Shown: positions 19,901 to 31,205, numbered from the stretch's first letter. The stretch is DNA of 56,731 nucleotides from Acrasis kona (GCA_026419775.2 JAOPGA020000917.1:1-56731); one strand, 5' to 3'. Notes: generated by a model from the sequence alone, not told the origin. Numbers and translations: made by a program.

Positions 19901-22900
19901 GGTAGAAATATTAACAGCTACAGTAGATGTATTCAACCCACCAATGATATAGTTTGTAATGTTACTTATAGAAGCATAGGCTTGAGTAGCAACTACAGAA
20001 GTTACAGTATCCTTACTCTCTATTAATGTAGATGATGTGATGACATTTGACACAGTTGTGGTGAGGTCTAAAGCGATCTTATAGTCATACTCAATGTTTG
20101 CATGAGTTACTTGTGAAACCAAATCTAATATAATGACCTGACTATTTGTATCTAGTGCTCTTGCTTCAGATGAAGCTGACACTAGAATTTGAGATGCATT
20201 AGATAATTGATTACTATTTGTCAAGGATGTTACAGAAGTTACAACACTCGTGATGTTGATAGGCGTAACGGGCGCTCTTGCAACGGATGATATACTAAAG
20301 CTATTTGATTGTAAGAAGATGGGTACGTTGCTAACCAAGCTTCTAAACGCAAATGTAATGCCAGAGCTGCTTTGTAGTAGAGCTCTTTGTCTTGAAGATC
20401 CGGATGCTATTTTTACTTCTTTTGTAACATCACATTCATGAGATCCAGCTGAATTGATATTATATGTTATATTACCGTATGCAACTCCACCCGAAACTAC
20501 TTCTATACCAAGAACTGTAACTCCTTCGATCCTTGTTATGATAAATCCTAGATTGATGCTTAGTATGTCGTTTTGTGAAGAGATTGAACTAGGTATAGAG
20601 GCGCTAGCTGTGGCTGTACCATTTTCTGATGAATACAGAATATCAGAACCTGAAGGAGGTGAAGGAACTGATCCTATTTTTTGAAACACACTCGCCATCG
20701 GTGACTTTTGTATGATGACGTTAGTTGGCGCTGGTGTAGGTATCGATGTGGGTGCTGGCGTTTGTGTTTGGGTAAGTGTAGTCGTATCTGTGGGTCTAGG
20801 TGTTGGAGTAGGTGTAGAAGGAGCAGTATGAGTAGGTGTTGAAGTAGATGTATCTGTGGGTGTAGGCGTTGGTGTTGGTGTTCGACTAGGAGTTGTCGTA
20901 GGTGTAGGCGTAGGCGTAGGCGTTAGAGTATGCGTTGGTATAAGGGTTGGTGTGGGCGTTTTTGTAGGTGTGACTGATTGAGTCAGTGAGGGAGTAGGTG
21001 TTGCGGTAGGAGTGGGTGTGAGTGTAGGCGTTGGTGTGGGTATTGGTGTTGGTGTTGGTGATGGTGTGGGAGTTGGTGTCGGTGTGGGAGTTTTCGTGGG
21101 AGTAGGTGTAGGCGTAGGAGTTGGAGTAGGAACAGGTGTAGGTGTAGGCGTAGGTGTGGGTATTGGTGTTGGTGTTGGAGTGGGAGTCGGTGTGGGGATT
21201 TTCGTGGGAGTAGGTGTAGGAGTTGGAGTAGGAACAGGTGTAGGAGTAGGCGTAGGTGTGAGTGTCGGTGTACGAGTGGGTGTTGTTGAAGAAGTGGGTG
21301 TCGGCGTTGGAGTACGAGTCGGTGTAGGAGTCATTGTAGGCGTTGGTGTCGGTGTGGGTGTAGGAGTGGGGGTAGGTGTAGGTGTAGGCGTTGGTGTGGG
21401 TGTGGAAATTGAACTGGGAGTTGGTGTAGGTGTGGGAGTAACAGTAGGAGTAGGTGTAGGAGTTGTTGTGGGTGTAGGAGTTGCTGTGTGTGTTGACGTC
21501 GGTGTTGGAGTCGGTGAGGCAGTTGGAAATGGCGTGGGCGTGGGTGGAAGAATAGGTGTTGATGTCGGTGTAGGTGTTGCAGTAGTTGATTTAGCTAGAG
21601 TGACTGTGGGAGTGACTGTTGATGTGTATGTAGCTGCTGGTGTCTGAGTTGGCGCAGGGGTAGGCATTGCTGTTGGAGTTGGAGTAGCAGTTTGTGTACG
21701 CGTTTGAGTTGGTGAAGGTGTAGGATTTGGCGTCTGTGTTGGAGTTAGAGTTGGTGCGGGTGTTGGTGTCTGTGTATACGTTTGGGTTAAAGTCGAAGTC
21801 TGAATAAGAGTCTGTGTTGGAGTTTGTGTTGGAGTGGGAGTTTGTGTAGGGGTGGAAGTTGGTGTATGTGTAAAGGTTTGTGTTGGTGTCCGTGTAGGAG
21901 TGGATGAAGGGGTTGCTGTACGTGTAGGTGCAGGCGTTTCAGTCGGTGTAGTAGTTGGGGCTAAAGTTAGTGTAGGAGTGGGAGTTGGAGTTTGCGTAGA
22001 GGTGGAAGTTGGTGTAGGAGTGGGTGTTGGTGTGGGCGTAGAAGTGGGCGTAGGAGTTGGTGTTGATGTTGGTGTGGGCGTAAGTGTTGGAGTTAGTGTA
22101 GGTGTTGGAGTGGGCGTAGGTGTTGGTGTAGGAGTGGATGTCTCTGTTTGTGTGGGGGTCGGCGTTGGAGTGGGTGTAGGGGTCGTTGTGGGTGTATGTG
22201 TAGGCGTAATTGTTGGAGTGGGAGTAGGTGTTACTGTTGGAGTTGGCGTGGGGGTGACTGTTGGTGTTGGAGAAGGGGTAGGTGTTACTGTTGGAGTAGG
22301 TGTATGAGTAATTGTTGGTGTTGGAGTAGGTGTGGGTGTTGGCGTAGGGGTCGTTGTGGGTGTTGGTGTATTTGTAGGAGTACGTGTGGGTGTTGGTGAA
22401 TCTGTGGCCGTGTGCGTTGGAGTGGGTGTTGCATTAGGTGTAGGTGTTGGCGTTTGTGTTGGTGTTAGAGTATTTGTATGTGTATCTGTAGGTGTTAGAG
22501 TATGCGTTGGTGTTGGTGTAAGGGTATCTGTAGATGTTGGCGTTGAACTAGCTGTAGGTGTTGAAGTGGGTGTTGGTGTATCTGTGAGCGTAGGCGTTGG
22601 GGTAGGCGTTGATCTATATGTATATGTTAGTGTTGGAGTAGGCGTATCTGTAGGGGTATTTGTCTGTGTTGACGTTGCAGTAGGTGCTGGAGTATGTGTT
22701 GGTGTAGGTGTAGGGGTATCTGTAGATGTGGGAGTTGGTGTAGATGTCGGTGTGAGAGTTTCAGTTGGTGTGGGTGTAGGCGTATCTGTAGGTGTAGGAG
22801 TTGGTATATCTGTATGTGTATGTGTTGGAGTTGGAGTGGGTGTTGGAGTATGCGTTGGTGTTGGTGTATGTGTAGGGGTGTCTGTGGATGTGGGCGTTGG

Positions 22901-23131
22901 CATTGGAGTATGCGTTGGTGTTGATGTATCTGTGGGCTTAGGCGTTGGGGTGGGTGTTGAAGTAGGAGTATCAGTAGGTGTGGGAGTAGGAGTGTCTTGT
23001 GCATGTATGCGCATTATCAAGTACCCGAAACACAAATAGATTATAACAATGTTAATAATGAATTGTTTTCGTTTACAACCCATCAAACAAACCGTAAAGC
23101 AAATGGTAACGGTGAGCAGTATAATGTTCAT
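16997..23131 (-). CDS. Giant Thr-Pro-rich GPS/GAIN-type multipass receptor-like protein
   Basis: One uninterrupted exon of 2044 codons. A hydrophobic N-terminus (residues about 1-43) is followed by about 760 residues of Thr-Pro repeats (to about residue 805), a mucin-like stalk likely heavily O-modified. Residues about 805-1180 form a Ser/Thr/Asn-rich extracellular region. A GPS motif follows near residues 1190-1235: [15 protein letters not shown]...[14 protein letters not shown], with the four expected Cys/Trp landmarks and a His-Thr-Thr at the normal autocleavage point. Then come about ten membrane segments separated by long cytosolic loops, and an acidic tail. The architecture is closer to polycystin-1-like GAIN proteins than to a seven-TM adhesion GPCR. 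I infer a surface mechano- or adhesion receptor. Confidence 0.85.
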   Translation of the reverse strand: MNIILLTVTICFTVCLMGCKRKQFIINIVIIYLCFGYLIMRIHAQDTPTPTPTDTPTSTPTPTPKPTDTSTPTHTPMPTPTSTDTPTHTPTPTHTPTPTPTPTHTHTDIPTPTPTDTPTPTPTETLTPTSTPTPTSTDTPTPTPTHTPAPTATSTQTNTPTDTPTPTLTYTYRSTPTPTPTLTDTPTPTSTPTASSTPTSTDTLTPTPTHTLTPTDTHTNTLTPTQTPTPTPNATPTPTHTATDSPTPTRTPTNTPTPTTTPTPTPTPTPTPTITHTPTPTVTPTPSPTPTVTPTPTPTVTPTPTPTITPTHTPTTTPTPTPTPTPTQTETSTPTPTPTPTPTPTLTPTLTPTPTSTPTPTPTSTPTPTPTPTPTSTSTQTPTPTPTLTLAPTTTPTETPAPTRTATPSSTPTRTPTQTFTHTPTSTPTQTPTPTQTPTQTLIQTSTLTQTYTQTPTPAPTLTPTQTPNPTPSPTQTRTQTATPTPTAMPTPAPTQTPAATYTSTVTPTVTLAKSTTATPTPTSTPILPPTPTPFPTASPTPTPTSTHTATPTPTTTPTPTPTVTPTPTPTPSSISTPTPTPTPTPTPTPTPTPTPTPTMTPTPTRTPTPTPTSSTTPTRTPTLTPTPTPTPVPTPTPTPTPTKIPTPTPTPTPTPIPTPTPTPTPVPTPTPTPTPTPTKTPTPTPTPTPSPTPTPIPTPTPTLTPTPTATPTPSLTQSVTPTKTPTPTLIPTHTLTPTPTPTPTTTPSRTPTPTPTPTDTSTSTPTHTAPSTPTPTPRPTDTTTLTQTQTPAPTSIPTPAPTNVIIQKSPMASVFQKIGSVPSPPSGSDILYSSENGTATASASIPSSISSQNDILSINLGFIITRIEGVTVLGIEVVSGGVAYGNITYNINSAGSHECDVTKEVKIASGSSRQRALLQSSSGITFAFRSLVSNVPIFLQSNSFSISSVARAPVTPINITSVVTSVTSLTNSNQLSNASQILVSASSEARALDTNSQVIILDLVSQVTHANIEYDYKIALDLTTTVSNVITSSTLIESKDTVTSVVATQAYASISNITNYIIGGLNTSTVAVNISTPQVSLYIGQDTVKSLSGKSVTTEGISLSIPSTFRADISRSAATDTDENKIILIAQSISYNPFIKDEISSNLSSRLFTLKFVDFHSKLTIPLQNLTVPITFGVASYNQSRFDIQTNASLDGNRPLCMFWNVSSLSWEDNGVSLASYTNTTFYCSTFHTTDFAVFIGKFTPKLNVLTFSDLELITKLNKDNYVGTIILCSFSGIYVIVIIVMSIYTYMEHRKVIDVSMAKGEFRDLFCDYIKQNLYTGCISNETEGSYGRFEKITFVYFNIAGSMLISALSYQSGAKISSDGIAKVISTMIVCKLILDPFIKFAELLFKKTRKWNRKINNETVKLDPFLKELPFFGEEELDIELQTNNVPSQQQQEQSESKLKEEAVALDKDADFPLTKKDDKKSVLSVIEMVITSVFNRLDIMFETLLAFLLKKTKRLSWIGILMFIFVSIMYFGVIVAFAFCAPICFTFLTDIYISIIVGVMVAGYFFGIYISFIYIRYQRFLKGKITKWKASRLMTVLAAVASVLLFTASVVMSILTGTIIKPGSKWLVQIIVIDISLAALGFLQLIIVIILNKEFLRPGEEEEMPLKLPKFLLKITQNITNIFSKPQIFPWWGIFFIYLFCLLYIAVATYFLIIYSIKFDKQTNDWMKSFFGGIGKNLITDPIIYFCKMYCILFLFQFLETLFFRIRKLKTLDMIFSNGSKEKMVNSLHNSILNEHYGNIISTEEILPLPASIIDSENCSFDEIDIEDIELIFIDDIQSETTFIDVEIMFDFTPSPIISFTPIDVPYTPSEFFSPSIIDKSFPDSPSFDKLYNTSDFEISKIVSFEEALEDERQIIIQAVQESKELKLTVRKIPLQTFSEIISYPKVTGVSLKVCRAVLLVLGEPEYNVVEWNQCRLLMKRGFFKRVAMFDATDLSHPDTCFTNAFNEICHLDYVVCRRISKAIAMLYDFVDSCIRIRALAKQLTDIHKSKSKND
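20720..22995 (-). repeat. Coding minisatellite (Thr-Pro hexanucleotide tract)
   Basis: About 2.27 kb of imperfect ACNCCN hexamers on the minus strand (seen as GGTGTNGGNGTN on the plus strand), encoding (Thr-Pro)n with occasional Ser, His, Asp, Gln and Ala. Third positions are varied and no stop occurs in about 760 codons, so the peptide rather than the DNA repeat appears to be under selection. On the plus strand the same DNA yields long open Val-Gly frames, which are artefacts. Confidence 0.93.
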
Positions 23132-23212
23132 GTCTTCATATTCTATTGCTATTATTTGGTTGTGGACATATTGAGAGGGCCTAAAACATTAAAACACTCA
23201 AATGAATTTTTT

Positions 23213-23680
23213 TTACCTATTTAGAATGCTTTCCAAGCAACCTCCCGACCTTTCAGCAACCCCTGGCCCACTAACTAGCTTTTTTATGTTTACAATTTTT
23301 CGATAAAAGTGTCGACGAGTGGTAACGTCGTTTTTCTCATTCGGACTTCTTCTAGACATGGTAACAATAATCTTTTCAAAGCAGCTGACATTTCTTATGC
23401 TGCGCTTACTCGTCGTACAATATATAACGGCCCATGGTGTCCCATTCAGTTTTAATGTAGCGTTGTTTTTCTCAAAAAAGGTTTTTGCTTTAATGTTGTC
23501 TGTGAAACGAGGTGTATAATCATTATTTTCAGCTATTTTCACAACTAATCCTTGGTAGCTAATCAAGTCCTCATATACAAAGTGATTTATCGATCTTTCG
23601 TTTCCAGGTGATGCTATCAGGAATCCTCTCGTGAGGCTGAGTAATCCAATCAGGAAGAGAAGCCATATACAGATTCTCAT
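23213..23680 (-). CDS. Small secreted protein, unknown
   Basis: 155 codons from the ATG at 23680. It has a clear signal peptide (MRICIWLLFLIGLLSLTRG), then a mature region of about 135 residues with two Cys (AVIYCTTS and NVSCFEK), two N-glycosylation sequons and a basic C-terminal part. No family recognised. The last 20 residues (from SGPGVAERSGG) differ in character, and a short intron there cannot be excluded. It lies 82 bp upstream of the Thr-Pro/GPS gene on the same strand. Confidence 0.55.
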   Translation of the reverse strand: MRICIWLLFLIGLLSLTRGFLIASPGNERSINHFVYEDLISYQGLVVKIAENNDYTPRFTDNIKAKTFFEKNNATLKLNGTPWAVIYCTTSKRSIRNVSCFEKIIVTMSRRSPNEKNDVTTRRHFYRKIVNIKKLVSGPGVAERSGGCLESILNR

Positions 23681-23697
23681 TAGATTTCCTGAATCTG

Positions 23698-23956
23698 CTA
23701 AACGGTTCTAGTTAGAAAAAGGTTGAGCAACAACTTTCTCCCTTTTTCCTTTTTGTTCTTGTTGACAACCAAATCAAGCTCCCGCCAAAATGAATTTGGA
23801 AGGTGTGCGTCAATCGACCCAATTCTACGATAGTACCATTCCCTGCAATGTACACCTGCTACATTTGACCGGGTATGAAAAGTGTGACCATGAACGACCG
23901 TGCGCTTGAGATACGTATCCATCACTTTGAGAACCATCCAGTACAGTGTGGTCCAT
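23698..23956 (-). CDS. Possible small C1-like (zinc-finger half) protein
   Basis: Model: exon 23956-23837, a 58-nt intron (23836-23779), exon 23778-23698, giving 66 aa. The first exon has H-x12-C-x2-C (HGRSWSHFSYPVKCSRC), the exact opening spacing of a C1 (phorbol-ester/DAG type) finger, but the second half of the finger is missing. An unspliced reading of an overlapping frame (80 codons) is the alternative. Treat as a fragment or a fortuitous pattern. Confidence 0.28.
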
Positions 23957-24912
23957 CACTTGACTACTACTTGGTTGTTTTGTCTTTTAGAGTAAAACAG
24001 TAGTTTTAAAATATATTAGGCTTATATCATGAGAGATATTTGTCTAAAAACAGTACAAGAAGAAAATCATTACAACAAATCTTCAACAATTCAACAAAGG
24101 TTCTTGTTTATCAAATCAATACAGGTACTGCATTTTGGTATTCCCTTTCCCTAAGGACAAAATTGTAAAGTGGTTATAAATAATCTTGTAATGTCATTTG
24201 ACTACCCGTTTTGAATCTGCGGCCATGTAAATGTATAAGTGAGGATCTGAAGCCACTCAACAAAAAATAACACATATGTGGCATCCGTGCTTTGATATAA
24301 GACAACTTATTTTCCTTTTGTCACCGCTTCAAATCTACTTTTTAATACAATCTCCGCACATCTCCCTTCAAAATAAAATTTGAAGAAAATATATTTGGGA
24401 GGAAGCCATTTTGCTGAAGAAAACAATGGCCGTGTATTGTTTTGACACTTCATACACAGAGAATTCCCGATTCGAGAAAAATAATGTATCGTCATACTTT
24501 TTTACACACGAACAAAAACACACAGATGCCTTCTTCATAACAGATAACCCCGAATTCCACCGAACAACGGCGAGCAGCCATACATACAAACTTTAACTAC
24601 ATGAACACCCAAGAGCTCCAATAAAATCCATTAAGTTTTAATTTAGTCAATCCATTGACAATGTGATGAGTATTGAGTACAAGAATTTGAATGGATTCAG
24701 AATCTTTCGGTCAAAAATAAGAGTATAGAATGTACTATGTATGACCACATTTGTTGCAACTGCTTATATTCACTGACGTGTTTCCACATACCATACACAC
24801 GACAATAAAATATTCTATTCTCGCATGTCTACCAAAATTATTTGTTTTATAGGGATATAATCCCTCTTTATAAGTCACTGACTGTCTCAAAAGGACCAAT
24901 CAACCTTTGTCA
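23957..24912. other. Intergenic spacer, nothing recognised
   Basis: AT-rich spacer. Short open frames on both strands around 24300-24600 overlap one another and have no supporting domain, start context or splice signals. No RNA gene seen. Confidence 0.4.
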
Positions 24913-26158
24913 ATGTCTAAAAGTGTCACCATCAAAATTGTTTCATATCGAATAAACAACATGAGTTCATTGGTACTTGAGGATGGGCTACTAGATAATG
25001 TTTATACCAATACTGGTTCGTCTATTGGGATGATTAACAAAAGTCGGAGAGTTCTTCTTGTATTTGTAGGCCCAGCAATCATGTTGCTTTTGTAAAGAGA
25101 CAGTATGCGACATTACAGAAAGTTACTCCATATTTGCAAAATTCAATACCACTCCGGTAATAGGTATGTAATTGCATGAGCTGGTTGATGACTTTAAAAG
25201 TGCATATGGAATCACCTGGGTATTTTGCAAAATTTCTCAAAGATGTAGGTCACTTTTATGAACAAACACTAATTATAAAAGTTTGCAGCTGGTAATAAAA
25301 CAATGGAAGGACTCACAACAGTTCATGATAAAGATAATTACCTGTCAATGGTTTTTGACATTAAAAGTGGTATGATGCATCAACTAAAACACACAACAAC
25401 CATACTTCATAAAATCTCGACCAGCAAGTACCTTACAAGAAGACCCTCAGAAGGTGCGGAGCTCATGCGCATACCAGCTTCCTTCCTAATAGATAATGGT
25501 AAGGTTGTCAAAGAATTTAGGCAGTCGCACATTGCGGAGAAATGTGACCACATTGACATGCTAAAAATTCCGGAAGATTATGGAGTCATCACGACCTATG
25601 AACCAATTACCTATGATGTACTTTATAACGACGTGTATTGCACAAGAGCGTCATCTCTCAAAGCAAGACAAAGCAAAAGACAATTTAGTTTGACATCATA
25701 CATACATGTGGAACCTCAACCCGAACCTGTTCAAGAAGTTACCATGAGGTCCGTACTATCGAATCCAAAACAAGTTCGATTCTTTCATTTATACAGCACA
25801 AAGCAGCACAGCGAGGAGAATATTACATTTTGGAAGGTGAGCACGATTTAATGTCAACTTATTAACTTTGTAGGAAGTGAATTATCGATATAAAAAACAA
25901 ACGTCGGAAGAGGATAGAATGAAGGTGGCCAAAAACATTATTGAAGTATTTGTTGATGACGATGCCATCATGTGCATTAATGTGAGTGGAAGCATGAAAC
26001 AAGATTTATTAAACACGTTACGTAATCACGGTGCCTCCATAGACTTATTTGATACCATAATATTTGATCTGGAGGTACAGATATTAATTCACCTGTTTGA
26101 AACATTTACTGATTCAGTCCTGTACAAGGACATGTTGTCATCAAAGGTTGATGAATAA
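24913..26158 (+). CDS. Peroxiredoxin-like (AhpC/TSA-type) domain fused to RGS domain
   Basis: Five coding segments: 24913 to about 25070, about 25070-25163, 25201-25248, 25289-25836 and 25874-26158, with introns of 37, 40 and 37 nt whose phases fit. The N-terminal half reads as a thioredoxin fold: RVLLVF, then a CCFCK Cys motif, PVIVHMESPGYFAKFLKDV, SMVFDIKSG and RIPASFLIDNGKVVKEF. From about residue 230 an RGS domain follows: FFHLYSTKQHSEENITFWK, across the last intron EVNYRYKKQTSEED, VSGSMKQDLLNTL and ILIHLFETFTDSVLYKDML. The step between RVLLVF and the Cys motif (about 25068-25078) changes frame by one base with no clean intron, so a sequence error, or an overlooked short intron, is possible. 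RGS domains accelerate GTP hydrolysis by G-alpha. It is tandem with another RGS gene. Confidence 0.75.
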
Positions 26159-26460
26159 TTTAAATAAACAATGTACTATTTTAATTCCTAGTTTTTCAGA
26201 TTTGCTGTTTGCCCTGTGGCCGCTCCGAGTACTCCTCAATTGATGTAACTCGCTTTAGGGAGAATATTGAGTATTAAATTGTCCAGTGTTTGAAACACTA
26301 AAATAATACAATGGTTCTGTATTTAGCTTTCGAGTGGACTTAGCGGACAACTGCAGGAGACTCTTGCTTCATTTTGGAGCAGAAAATTTTATAAAGTAAG
26401 GCTTTTTTTAGCATGTCATACTGTCACACAATTTTCAAGTGAACATTACTACGTACCAAC
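26159..26460. other. Intergenic spacer
   Basis: About 300 bp between two tandem RGS genes. A poly(A) signal for the first (AAATAAA at about 26161-26167) lies at its start; nothing else seen. Confidence 0.4.
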
Positions 26461-27813
26461 ATGGAAAATACAGACACCACTAGTGACGAGCCAAGGTCAG
26501 CTCCGTCCATATCAACTTTTACCTTCTCTAGAAAACCAGGCTCTGCAAGAGGCACACCTTCGGATGAACTTCTTTCACCATATGAGTTCACATTCGAGTG
26601 CATATATGACAATGAAGAAACTAGATTATTGTTCCAAAAGTATCTAAAAAAGATTCACAATGAAGCTCCAAATAACTTTCTTATCGAGATTGAAAAGTTT
26701 AGTAATTTGATGTCACCAAAAACAAGACATGTTGCTGCAACAAAGATCATGACCACATATATAAGGGATGGCGCGAAAGAGCAAATAAACCTAGGGTTTG
26801 CAGTTCGTCAGAAAATCATAAAGAGTTACAACGAAACGACGGACCAGGAGTGTTCAAAGAATCTTTTTGATGAGCTAAGAATATTTGTCTATGTGGAACT
26901 CAAGCAAGATTGTTTCCAGGGTTTCATAACACACAACATTTTCACAAAGTTTGTAAAAAAGAAGGTTAAGAACGACCCAGAATTTCTAAAATCGATTTCC
27001 ACAGTTAAAAAACGGATAGATATCGAAACACCAAGCGAGTCAGAGGATGTTATTTTCGATACAAACTCGCAGCTGGGCGTTCTATATGATCCAGAGATGA
27101 TGGAGGTCACGGATGAAGACTTCCTTCGTGTGAATAGAGACATTGCAGATAGAGAAATGTGGAAGGCTGTGTTTCGTTCGGAGGAGCGTGCTGTATTCGT
27201 GAGCAAGAATCCATTCTACAACGGAAAGAGAGGTTTGAAGAAAATGTACGAAACCGGAATCATTCCATTTTCCGCAAAGGAAGCCTTCAACGCTTACACT
27301 GACGCTCAACACATTTTATTGATTGAAAAGGAAATTGCCAAAATAACCACTGTTGATTACCAAGAGCAGGATAGACATGCCCTCGTTGTTCTTCGTTTTC
27401 AGTATAAACTTCCTTTCCCTCTTTCTAACAGAGACTTTTGTCTTCTTCATAGTGCGAAGCGTGACTCGAATGGTACTTATTCAATGATACGTAAAAGTAT
27501 TCTTCACCCCGATTGTCCTGTTGACAAGAACTACGTAAGGGCCGTCGCGACCGGTGGGATTGTATTCGAAAAGATCGATGAGAACACTTGCAGGTATTCT
27601 CAAACTTATTATGCCGATTATGGCGGTTGGCTGACTGCATCCATGTTCAATAAGATTGTGGAGATGAGGGATGACAGTTGGCACCATGCAATGATAAAGG
27701 CTTGCCGAGCTCGTAGAGTTAGAGGGTTAGGAAGGCCTGCCGCGTCTAATAGCATCATAAATACACTTGAATATTACGAAAAGGTGAAACAAATGCCGCC
27801 TGACAAAATGTAA
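26461..27813 (+). CDS. RGS-START domain protein
   Basis: A single exon of 450 codons. After a Ser/Thr/Pro-rich leader (about 40 residues) comes an RGS domain at about 42-180 (FTFECIYDNEETRLLFQKYL, NNFLIEIEKF, then VYVELKQDCFQGFITHNIF). A linker follows, then a START-like lipid-binding domain at about 230-430 (DREMWKAVFRSEERAVF, IIPFSAKEAFNAYTDAQ, RFQYKLPFPLSNRDFCLL, CRYSQTYYADYGGWL). It probably couples G-alpha inactivation to lipid sensing at a membrane. It is adjacent to the thioredoxin-fold/RGS gene and separate from it in sequence, so these are two different RGS proteins in tandem rather than a recent duplicate. Confidence 0.88.
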   Translation: MENTDTTSDEPRSAPSISTFTFSRKPGSARGTPSDELLSPYEFTFECIYDNEETRLLFQKYLKKIHNEAPNNFLIEIEKFSNLMSPKTRHVAATKIMTTYIRDGAKEQINLGFAVRQKIIKSYNETTDQECSKNLFDELRIFVYVELKQDCFQGFITHNIFTKFVKKKVKNDPEFLKSISTVKKRIDIETPSESEDVIFDTNSQLGVLYDPEMMEVTDEDFLRVNRDIADREMWKAVFRSEERAVFVSKNPFYNGKRGLKKMYETGIIPFSAKEAFNAYTDAQHILLIEKEIAKITTVDYQEQDRHALVVLRFQYKLPFPLSNRDFCLLHSAKRDSNGTYSMIRKSILHPDCPVDKNYVRAVATGGIVFEKIDENTCRYSQTYYADYGGWLTASMFNKIVEMRDDSWHHAMIKACRARRVRGLGRPAASNSIINTLEYYEKVKQMPPDKM

Positions 27814-27984
27814 TGAATAAAAATTTTTGTCCTAAACCTTCTTTCTTCTTACTCGTAATAAAGCACTGATTTTTTACTCATACGACGGAGTTCACAAAGA
27901 TTGCCTGTTAAAACATTCCGAAAGTCCTGTTCTAATCTTAGATATAAGCTTATTAAGACGTTCAATCAAATTGTCAAATGAACA

Positions 27985-30356
27985 ATGTTCGGACACCAAT
28001 ATGATGCACTCCTAATCCCTCACTGGGAGCAATATTTTATAAACTATAAAGATTTGAAGAAGATTGTAGATTCGGTAAGGGACAAGGAAAGAAAAAAGAG
28101 TGGTCAATTGTCAAAATGTTATCCTTGGGTTTTTCGGTCCAAGGACTCCACTACGATGAAGAGTAAATACCTAGAAGAATGGGAATCATTTGAGAAGATG
28201 TTGGGTAATGAAATGGATAAAGCATGTTCATTCTTCAACTATAAAATCAAGGAATTAAGGCACAGGCAATCCCTCATGGACACACAATATCAAAAATACG
28301 TAAGTATGGTCCGCAACTACTTTCTTTAACAATTCAAGTTGAGCCTGGGAGAACAAGCCACCGTAAGACAAAGAGAAATGTTAAAAAGAGTAATGGACGA
28401 CCACTACAGGAGCGTTAGATACGTAGAACACTTTCGTGTGCTCAACATTACAGCAGTACATCGACTCGTGTACAAATTCGACAAGGCACTACGGCTCATG
28501 TCCCTCGCTGGTTTGAGCAAAAAATACAAACAAATCGCTGACTCGGAGACGTTCTGTCCGCCCACAGAAATTCAAAACTTTATCATTCAAAACGAAGTAA
28601 GTCAAACGGGCTCTACTCGAATTCAAACTTTTAGAAATTAATAAAAAGTCTATTCAAGGGAGATGACACCGAGATGAAGAGAATAGTAAGAAGATTGATT
28701 TTTGTTCGCCATTAACGTACATTTAGTTGCGCGTACAACCAATCGTATACAACCAAAAAGAAGTATTTACGACTGGACTTTTGTCCGGCATCTCCTTCTT
28801 GTTGACCATAGTCGCCATCTACATGTATTGCACACAATACATTACATTACCACAGCAACCACCTTACACAGGTTCATGTTTCTTCTTGTTCCAAGTGGTT
28901 GGTGGGTTCGTATTCTTCGGCATGTTGTTCGTCGTCAACACTTTTATATGGAGTTTGAAATCCATCAATTACATTTTTCTACTCGAGTAAGTCCATTCGC
29001 GAAATTGAATCGTCGAGTAACCGAATGATTAGCATGGACGTGAGATACTACATGTCGAGGTGGCACTTTGCTAATTACGCATTATTACAATACATTATTT
29101 TATTTGTTTTTATGAACTTATACATATCGTTCGCTGTGCTCGACACAACGACTTTTAACATGGGAATTACCCCTTGGGTGATGCCCTACGTCATGTTGCT
29201 CATTTTGCTCATCTTGTTTTTATCTCCGTTTGAATTATTATTCTCAAGATTACGAACGTGGATCGTCAAGAGAATAGCGAGAGGGTTGATGGCGCCGTTC
29301 TTGCGCGTCACTTTTGCTGATTTCTTCTTTTGGGACCAAATGTGTAGCCTTGCTCAGTTTTTGTACGAATTGTCATTCTTTTGGTGTACTTACCCCATCT
29401 TTACGAATGAGAATGAGTTTTGTTATTTTGGAACGCCTCAACTTGTGCAGTGGGCATCCGTTCTTCCTTATTGGGTTCGTACGATGCAAAGCATTAGAAA
29501 GATTTATAGTCATCCCAAGAGACACTGGAAGCGTAATTTGATTAATGTTGGAAAGTACGCATCCATGATTATTGCTCAACTGTTGATTTATCTTGATATT
29601 GTTATTCATGGTAGGAGAACTGGTTGGAATGGACTTCGCATACCTTATGTTATTGTTTATATTTTATCTGTAAATTATGCTCTCGTGTGGGATATTTTCT
29701 TTGATTGGGGCATATTTGTTTTTACTCGTCGTGAGAGGAGACGTGGTGAGAAGACAAACGGGTTGTTGTATAGAGATGTTCTTTATCATCCTGTTTGGTA
29801 TTATATAGCCACTCTATTAAATTTCATCATTAGAAATATACAAGTGTCTCAATATTTGTTGAGAATTTACATGCCTGCTTCTCTTTATAGTTGGATACCG
29901 GTCCCGGCTGCGTTCACAGAGGTGTTTCGTAGGTTTATTTGGAATATTTTTAGATTGGAGTTTGAAGTGTTGGCAAACCGCGACTCTTATAGGGTGGTTC
30001 AGGATTTACCACTCACTTTTGAGTCTACAGGCACAGAGAAGATCAGAGCTTGTTATAATGAATCCCTGACAATCGCACCACTACCACTTTCAAAAAAAAT
30101 AAAAAACTTGTTTTTGTTTTCTGCTCATAGAAGAATACCCAAGGCAAAAGACCTTCCTCCAAGTCCATCCATTGTTCGTCTTGATGGACACATGAGCTTA
30201 CCATTCGGATTGCCCACTCAATGGACTGCGGATCTTCATGAAATGAAAAGAAAGAGGGACGAGGAGTTTGTAGAAAAAGGATGGTGCATAAATGAAGGAA
30301 AGCCGCAGACAAGGAACCTTGAGGTAAAGATTGAAATGAATGATGGTGTCATGTAA
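27985..30356 (+). CDS. SPX-EXS phosphate exporter family protein (XPR1/SYG1/PHO1 type)
   Basis: Five exons: 27985-28299, 28339-28596, 28635-28685, 28727-28986 and 29033-30356 (introns 38-46 nt, all in phase), giving 735 aa. The N-terminal SPX domain opens FGHQYDALLIPHWEQYFINY and has the Lys-rich inositol-polyphosphate-binding helix region around FRVLNITAVHRLVYKFDKAL. Several membrane helices follow. The EXS domain contains YYMSRWHFANYALLQYI, RTMQSIRKIYSHPKRH and YVIVYILSVNYALVWDIFFDWG, then RRERRRGEK. Family members export inorganic phosphate under control of inositol pyrophosphates bound by SPX. The C-terminal tail after about residue 640 is cytosolic and charged. Confidence 0.94.
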
Positions 30357-30514
30357 ATATTGATTTCAAATAAAGATTTATTATTATTGTCGTGGTTCTT
30401 TAGAACTGTACATTAAATGTGGGTTTTGGTTGTGGCAACCATGTAGGTGAAACTAAATGTGTGCGTAAATAAAGATATTTATACATTATTGATACAATTT
30501 GGTTTTGGGTTTGT

Positions 30515-30907
30515 CTATCGGTAAAGAGAAATTATTAGATCCTCAATCTCATCTCCCGTGGCAGGTTTCGGTAGTATCGCATCTACATCCAAGTCCACAC
30601 ATACGTATTTATCGACAGTAAATATTATAATAATTATTGATGGAAAAAGAGTTCGAATGATCCTGGAGCATGTTACACCGTCGATTGTACCCATCATCCT
30701 GCATTCGGTTAGAAGAAAAGATGGAGCCTGCCGATCGTTTGCTCTTAGCTGCTGAAAGTAATCCACAAGCATTTTTCCGTCGCCGAATGATATAACGTTA
30801 AATCCTCTCCTTACAAGCAGTTTGGCAACAGTTTCTCTGACAATAGGATAGTCATCAGCAATAACTACACTTGGAGCTCCGGGGTGTGCTAACGTGTTCA
30901 TCTCCAT
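30515..30907 (-). CDS. Receiver (response-regulator-like) domain protein with Glu at the phospho-site
   Basis: 130 codons that are almost exactly one REC domain: VVIADDYPIVRETVAKLL (acid pair), strand FLLTECRMMG where the phosphorylated Asp should be, IIIIIFT (Thr of the active site) and ILPKPATGDEIEDLI (conserved Lys-Pro). The acceptor Asp is replaced by Glu, so the domain is likely a constitutive phospho-mimic or pseudo-receiver. An open frame extends a few codons upstream of this ATG to a possible acceptor near 30960, so a 5' exon could exist up to about 31115. No histidine kinase is in the window. Confidence 0.68.
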   Translation of the reverse strand: MEMNTLAHPGAPSVVIADDYPIVRETVAKLLVRRGFNVISFGDGKMLVDYFQQLRANDRQAPSFLLTECRMMGTIDGVTCSRIIRTLFPSIIIIIFTVDKYVCVDLDVDAILPKPATGDEIEDLIISLYR

Positions 30908-31205
30908 TACCAGTTGCGATGATTGCGGACCAATCTTTATAATCTTTATATTCCCTAAAAATGTTCAACTGAATTACAATTTCCCACTGGAATTGGTCCG
31001 CTGGACATGACATAAGTTGAAATGAGCTATTGAAGAATCCAGAATTTTTGTAAGCGCGGGTGTATATAATAGGTAAATTAATCGGTTGTAAGCGTAAGTG
31101 TCCCCTCAATGTCATTGCTAAGATAGAGTAATCATAATAATTTCAGATTCTTAAACTAACGTAAATAATAGAGTGTTGAAGAAAGTGTCGTTTTTAAAAT
31201 TCGAT

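Noticed and set aside
21012-23039. Long plus-strand open frames of alternating Val-Gly opposite the Thr-Pro tract
   Set aside because: They are the mirror of the (Thr-Pro)n coding minisatellite; the minus frame has a signal peptide, GPS motif and TM helices, the plus frames have nothing.
24307-24596. Overlapping open frames on both strands
   Set aside because: They shadow one another, have no recognised domain and no codon-use or splice support.
30855-31115. Minus-strand 86-codon frame upstream of the receiver gene as its own gene
   Set aside because: It overlaps the receiver start in another frame and lacks any domain; at most it could contribute a 5' exon.
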